NCBI GenBank assembly: GCA_910591455.2
Contig: OU342804.1
Coordinates: forward strand, 12,309,133 to 12,373,132
Direction: 5' to 3'
Length of the DNA: 64,000 bases
Source of the DNA: Pholis gunnellus
Taxonomy: Eukaryota > Chordata > Actinopteri > Perciformes > Pholidae
This document shows positions 62,101 through 64,000 of the stretch, in pieces. Below the pieces are notes generated by a model. It had not been told where the DNA came from and did no database searches. It saw only the letters and a list, made by a program, of their open reading frames with translations. The translations under genes were made by a program, and so were the position numbers. Positions within the stretch are counted from its first letter, which is position 1. Every line of letters begins with the position of its first letter.

Positions 62101-64000
62101 TGTGGAGGGGATGTTGCTTTGTTTCAAATCTCAAACCAGATAGGAAACTATCTGTAAAAAAGTGACTGCCTCTCTCCATCCTCTAACAAAACCACTGTTA
62201 AGATTTCTATGAGGAAGGAATGCAAACAGACTTTCTGCTGTGATGCTTATTCTAAGAAGCGTCTGTTTTGAAGTGACAAACACTGAATTGACATCTATAT
62301 GCAATGCAAACTGCAAGCTTGTAGTATAGTAACTAATGCTACTAATTGCTAATGCAACCCATGACAACGGCTATTTGCAAAATCCTGTCTGTGTACATTA
62401 TCTTATATCATGGACATACATTTTTCATTGAATATCCATGAATGTGGAAACACACCTTCAGGATGTTGTATGGTGCCAGTTTTAAGATCTGAGGGAGCAG
62501 AGGGAACTCATATGATAGACGGTTTGAGGATATGGTAATCTCCAGACAGCAGGCCACCAGACAGCATTGGAAAAGCTCCTTCTCCAAGATGACCTGCAAG
62601 ATGAACCGCGACAAACACTTCACACATCACAAGCAAAAGTGCTTGACTTCAAAACGAAAATGTAAGAAAAATAATGCGATCAAAACTTAAATTTTTAGAG
62701 GACATAAACTTGTAGTATAACAAATTCTGTGACTGTTCACACTGTGGTCCTAGTGTTTGTCAGACTCCGGCTCCACTTGTGGTCACAGGGGGGGGGCGGT
62801 AGACTCACCGAGATGTCACTGATTCCCAGCCGATTCCTTTCTTGACCGATGAGGTTCTCCAGGATCCTGTAATACCAGATCCCGGCTTCACAGCAGCACG
62901 TTGCGGCCAACTCTGTGAACAATATCACACCTATTAAATGTGAAATGTATCAACAACAAGAGCTTAATTCTAGAATATGATACCTATCATTTAAACACAG
63001 CCAGCTCTCTCATCATGTAGGGATTAAAAATACTGTGAGCAGACAGTCGTTCCCTGCTGTGCTCAAAGAGACATTGCTTCCGATAGAAACAGTGAATATT
63101 TAAAAGCTGCTATGTTTTGTGTCGGGCTGGGCACTGTAGCCATTCATACATCATAAACACTTTGAAGGCCATAATCACCTGTTCTTCAGAAATATTTAAA
63201 GTGGGGTAACAGTGTTCCTTTAAAGTCAAATGAAAGCCTTCATCTTGCATTCATCCCAAACATTCAAGTTACTATCACATCCCCTGTCCCATTATTTTAA
63301 GATCCTAAAATATGTTAGTATACCGTTGGTGTTCTCATTTCCTGCATTGTCTCTGTGGTGTTGCAGAAATGTGTGCAGCAAACATCTCAGTCTTGTTTTG
63401 ATCGCCTCGGTTGGATCTCTGGAGCAGGCCCTGAATCAGTTGGTATAGTAACATAGTGGTTAAGTAAACGGGGAAAACATCTGAAAAGTAAATAAAAGGC
63501 CACACAAGGTTATAGCATCCAGACATCTACTCAACTTAGCACACCGTTTACACAGAGTGAAACAGTCCTTTGTCTCAATGCAAACCTGTGTGCTTTATTT
63601 ATACCAATACACCACATGGCAAATGCAGTAAGTAGCCCGTGTTATATTCATGGTAATTTTCAATACTTCACATGCATGTAAGAGATATGTGGAGTGATAT
63701 TGCAGCACTATCACACAGACAGCATTCTCTCTGTCACACTGATGAATTATTCGGTGTGGTTTCACACTCCGATCAGATCAAACATTTAGAATGTTTGCTT
63801 TGTTACACTACTTGCTATGTGCGAACATAAATTACACAGATAACATTGGAATTCTAGCACTAGATGGACCACTGTATGAGTGATAATGTGAAACTGTAGT
63901 GCTAACCTGAACATAGCGATCAGGCGGTCCCTGGGGCCAAACCGTGGCCGTCCGTGGTTACTCTGAGGGCCGGCTGCCATGGTGGCCTCCGCACGCACAG
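58935..64000 (-). CDS. rbl2: RBL2/p130-like retinoblastoma-family pocket protein, 13 exons, 5' end cut by the window
   Basis: Pocket proteins bind E2F-DP and LxCxE partners in the nucleus to repress cell-cycle genes; p107/p130 also form the DREAM complex. Joining 13 GT-AG exons gives 553 residues in one frame with all phases matching. Pocket A (about residues 25-202) contains ACSRDPTEAIKTRL, WYYRILE, LVACCLE, SLAW and SPLWEEIR. Pocket B (about 252-413) contains ISDELRLKIWTCFE, DRHLDQLLMCAIY and DFYNQIY; its FYN corresponds to RB Tyr756-Asn757 of the LxCxE cleft. The C-terminus has PPLSPYP, SPRR, YIS and INNMIRTG. ISDELR, MCAIY, CSRDPT and IRxNE favour RBL2 over RBL1, remembered sequences being the only comparison. 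Odd points: a spacer of only about 50 residues without a cyclin RxL motif, and an acidic run before the basic patch PVKRLRL. The conserved N-terminal cyclin-fold region is not visible. It could be a third p107/p130-type fish paralogue. An ATTAAA at 58350-58345 or AATAAA at 57998-57993 could end the transcript. Confidence 0.93.
59361..59525 (-). CDS. rbl2: Pocket-protein exon L (C-terminal region)
   Basis: 165 bp, 55 codons, phase 0 at both ends, acceptor tcgtacag|GAG and donor CCAGAG|gtctgt. Residues 414-468 contain TPPLSPYP, ASPRR, HLIYIS and YVFNSSP, matching APPLSPYP, GSPRR, PVYIS and YYFSNSP of RBL2. Several proline-directed Ser/Thr sites (LSP, ASP, TSP, STP) are potential CDK targets. 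Confidence 0.95.
59692..59852 (-). CDS. rbl2: Pocket-protein exon K (end of pocket B)
   Basis: 161 bp, acceptor gattacag|AT and donor TCTGGA|gtaagt, phase 1 to phase 0. Residues 361-413 hold two Thr-Pro sites (ILTPNTPSTHY) and then KKGNLIDFYNQIYSTKMQHF, matching EERGDLIQFYNNIYIKQIKTF. Lys-Lys-Gly replaces the acidic EERG of p107/p130. The FYN tripeptide of the LxCxE-binding groove is intact. Confidence 0.95.
60168..60225 (-). CDS. rbl2: Pocket-protein exon J (pocket B insert)
   Basis: 58 bp, acceptor gttctcag|GTC and donor AACA|gtaaga, phase 0 to phase 1. Residues 341-359 read VCKNVLISRRGIKEDGQEN, matching the VYRSVLIKGKRKRR segment. The charged insert that follows it is much longer in RBL2. 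Confidence 0.88.
60481..60552 (-). CDS. rbl2: Pocket-protein exon I (pocket B)
   Basis: 72 bp, 24 codons, phase 0 at both ends, acceptor ttttacag|ATT and donor AAAAGC|gtaagt. Residues 317-340 read ITKLEIPFRRIMNCYKSQPR and then VNKS, matching VTKEDKSFQNIMRCYRTQPQ of RBL2. It was found only by following splice sites, as it lies in a different frame from the open frame across this interval. Confidence 0.93.
60824..61000 (-). CDS. rbl2: Pocket-protein exon H (core of pocket B)
   Basis: 177 bp, 59 codons, phase 0 at both ends, acceptor ggtttag|GTG and donor GCTAAG|gtgggc. Residues 258-316 contain KRLRELCSTLGISDELRLKI, WTCFEYSLVYHTDLM and VDRHLDQLLMCAIYIIAK. This is the best conserved block of the family and is nearer RBL2 (ISDELR, MCAIY) than RBL1. 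Confidence 0.97.
61389..61483 (-). CDS. rbl2: Pocket-protein exon G (end of spacer, entry to pocket B)
   Basis: 95 bp, acceptor gagtttag|GAG and donor GCAAG|gtcagt, phase 1 to phase 0. Residues 227-257 end NRPQRSNPLHLFARK, matching the NRPxKxxSLxLFxRK that starts pocket B. Only about 20 residues precede this match, with one Ser-Pro site, so the usual long spacer exon is missing. The intron to exon F is only 126 bp and leaves no room for a lost exon. Confidence 0.88.
61610..61679 (-). CDS. rbl2: Pocket-protein exon F (start of shortened spacer)
   Basis: 70 bp, acceptor tatcgcag|GTG and donor CAGGAG|gtatag, phase 0 to phase 1. Residues 203-225 begin VMLPTQLEDA, matching the VMPPQNLERA segment that follows pocket A in RBL2. 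The open frame runs on upstream of the acceptor, but the 212-bp intron is not a multiple of three and has no family similarity. Confidence 0.85.
61892..62056 (-). CDS. rbl2: Pocket-protein exon E (end of pocket A)
   Basis: 165 bp, 55 codons, phase 0 at both ends, acceptor tctgacag|GTG and donor CAACAG|gttggc. Residues 148-202 contain VIELVLRAAVGLPR, QVEEKVLESLAW and SPLWEEIRANESHLPTCQQ. The last is very close to the RBL2 segment SPLWEKIRDNENRVPTCEE and closes pocket A. Confidence 0.95.
62456..62593 (-). CDS. rbl2: Pocket-protein exon D (pocket A)
   Basis: 138 bp, 46 codons, phase 0 at both ends, acceptor cttgcag|GTC and donor CTGAAG|gtgtgt. Residues 102-147 begin VILEKELFQCCLVACCLEI, matching ILEQDAFHRSLLACCLEV of RBL2, and end in APYNILK, matching the PLYHFYK segment. 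Confidence 0.93.
62809..62912 (-). CDS. rbl2: Pocket-protein exon C (pocket A)
   Basis: 104 bp, acceptor ttcacag|AG and donor TCTCG|gtgagt. It completes a split Glu codon and ends in phase 0. Residues 68-101 include IWYYRILENLIGQERNRLG and end in DIS, matching the LYYKVLE...EQKRLGDMDLS helices of RBL2. The Cys-rich start (AATCCCEAG) differs from the usual KHFRFAEM-type sequence. Confidence 0.9.
63324..63430 (-). CDS. rbl2: Pocket-protein exon B (pocket A start)
   Basis: 107 bp, acceptor ctgattcag|G and donor AACG|gtatac. It enters in phase 2 and leaves in phase 1, consistent with both neighbours. It encodes ACSRDPTEAIKTRLRCLLHT and a further 15 residues, the first helix of pocket A. A cryptic acceptor 12 bp downstream (tgctccag|AGATCC) would keep the frame but drop the conserved Ala-Cys-Ser-Arg, so the upstream acceptor was chosen. 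Confidence 0.85.
63907..64000 (-). CDS. rbl2: Pocket-protein exon A (most upstream visible, truncated by window edge)
   Basis: Encodes residues 1-30 of the visible protein and two bases of residue 31, ending RDRLIAMF before the donor AG|gttagc. RDRLIAMFR followed by ACSRDPT in exon B matches the entry into pocket A of RBL2 (EKLEQILRTCSRDPT). The segment before it (MAAGPQSNHGRPRFGP) is not clearly alignable to known family members. It is GC-rich and includes gccaccATGG, a perfect Kozak context, so this could be an internal exon or an alternative first coding exon. The upstream border lies outside the window. Confidence 0.75.

Overview
This window looks like nuclear DNA from a teleost fish, probably a spiny-rayed one. 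It is AT-rich and almost free of protein-coding sequence over its first 57 kb. It carries microsatellites and several dispersed repeats that I recognise from many percomorph genomes. The genes at the right end have compact vertebrate-type GT-AG introns of 126-476 bp. Nothing looks bacterial, viral or organellar. Almost all open frames of 60-154 codons in the left 57 kb are chance readings: they lack exon borders, recognisable domains or codon bias.

Layout. Positions 1-57,000 form a gene desert. The only exon-like object there is a 71-bp segment near 614-684 with good splice borders but no recognised product. The rest is unique AT-rich sequence, simple repeats and mobile-element relics. The relics include hAT-like non-autonomous elements near 13.5-14.2 kb and 51.0-51.4 kb, and a tRNA-headed SINE-like copy near 25.45 kb. 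There is also a repeat carrying a perfect oestrogen-response-element palindrome near 33.6-34.0 kb, a repeat carrying an RFX X-box near 43.1-43.4 kb, and a long fold-back near 45.45-45.74 kb. Some stretches, such as 48.29-48.37 kb and 55.48-55.72 kb, are dense in homeodomain-type sites and look like candidate conserved enhancers.

The right end holds two probable genes on the minus strand. At 57,028-57,186 a 52-codon frame begins Met-Gly-Cys-Asn-Thr-Ser, a textbook N-myristoylation/palmitoylation start. From memory it resembles the tiny CHD9-neighbour (CHD9NB) protein. From 58,935 to the window edge lie 13 exons of a p107/p130 pocket protein. They run from the start of pocket A through pocket B to the C-terminal core, and every splice phase joins cleanly into 553 residues. 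Diagnostic residues place it nearer RBL2 (p130) than RBL1.

The most interesting point is that this pocket protein has a spacer between pockets A and B of only about 50 residues and no recognisable cyclin-binding RxL motif. In the usual p107/p130 proteins the spacer is much longer and binds cyclin A/E-CDK2. The protein also has an acidic insertion before its C-terminal basic patch, and a perfect Kozak ATG sits inside the most upstream visible exon. It may be a divergent, fast-evolving fish paralogue of p130. Human RBL2 lies close to CHD9 and CHD9NB, so the pairing seen here is consistent with conserved synteny and an adjacent regulatory desert.
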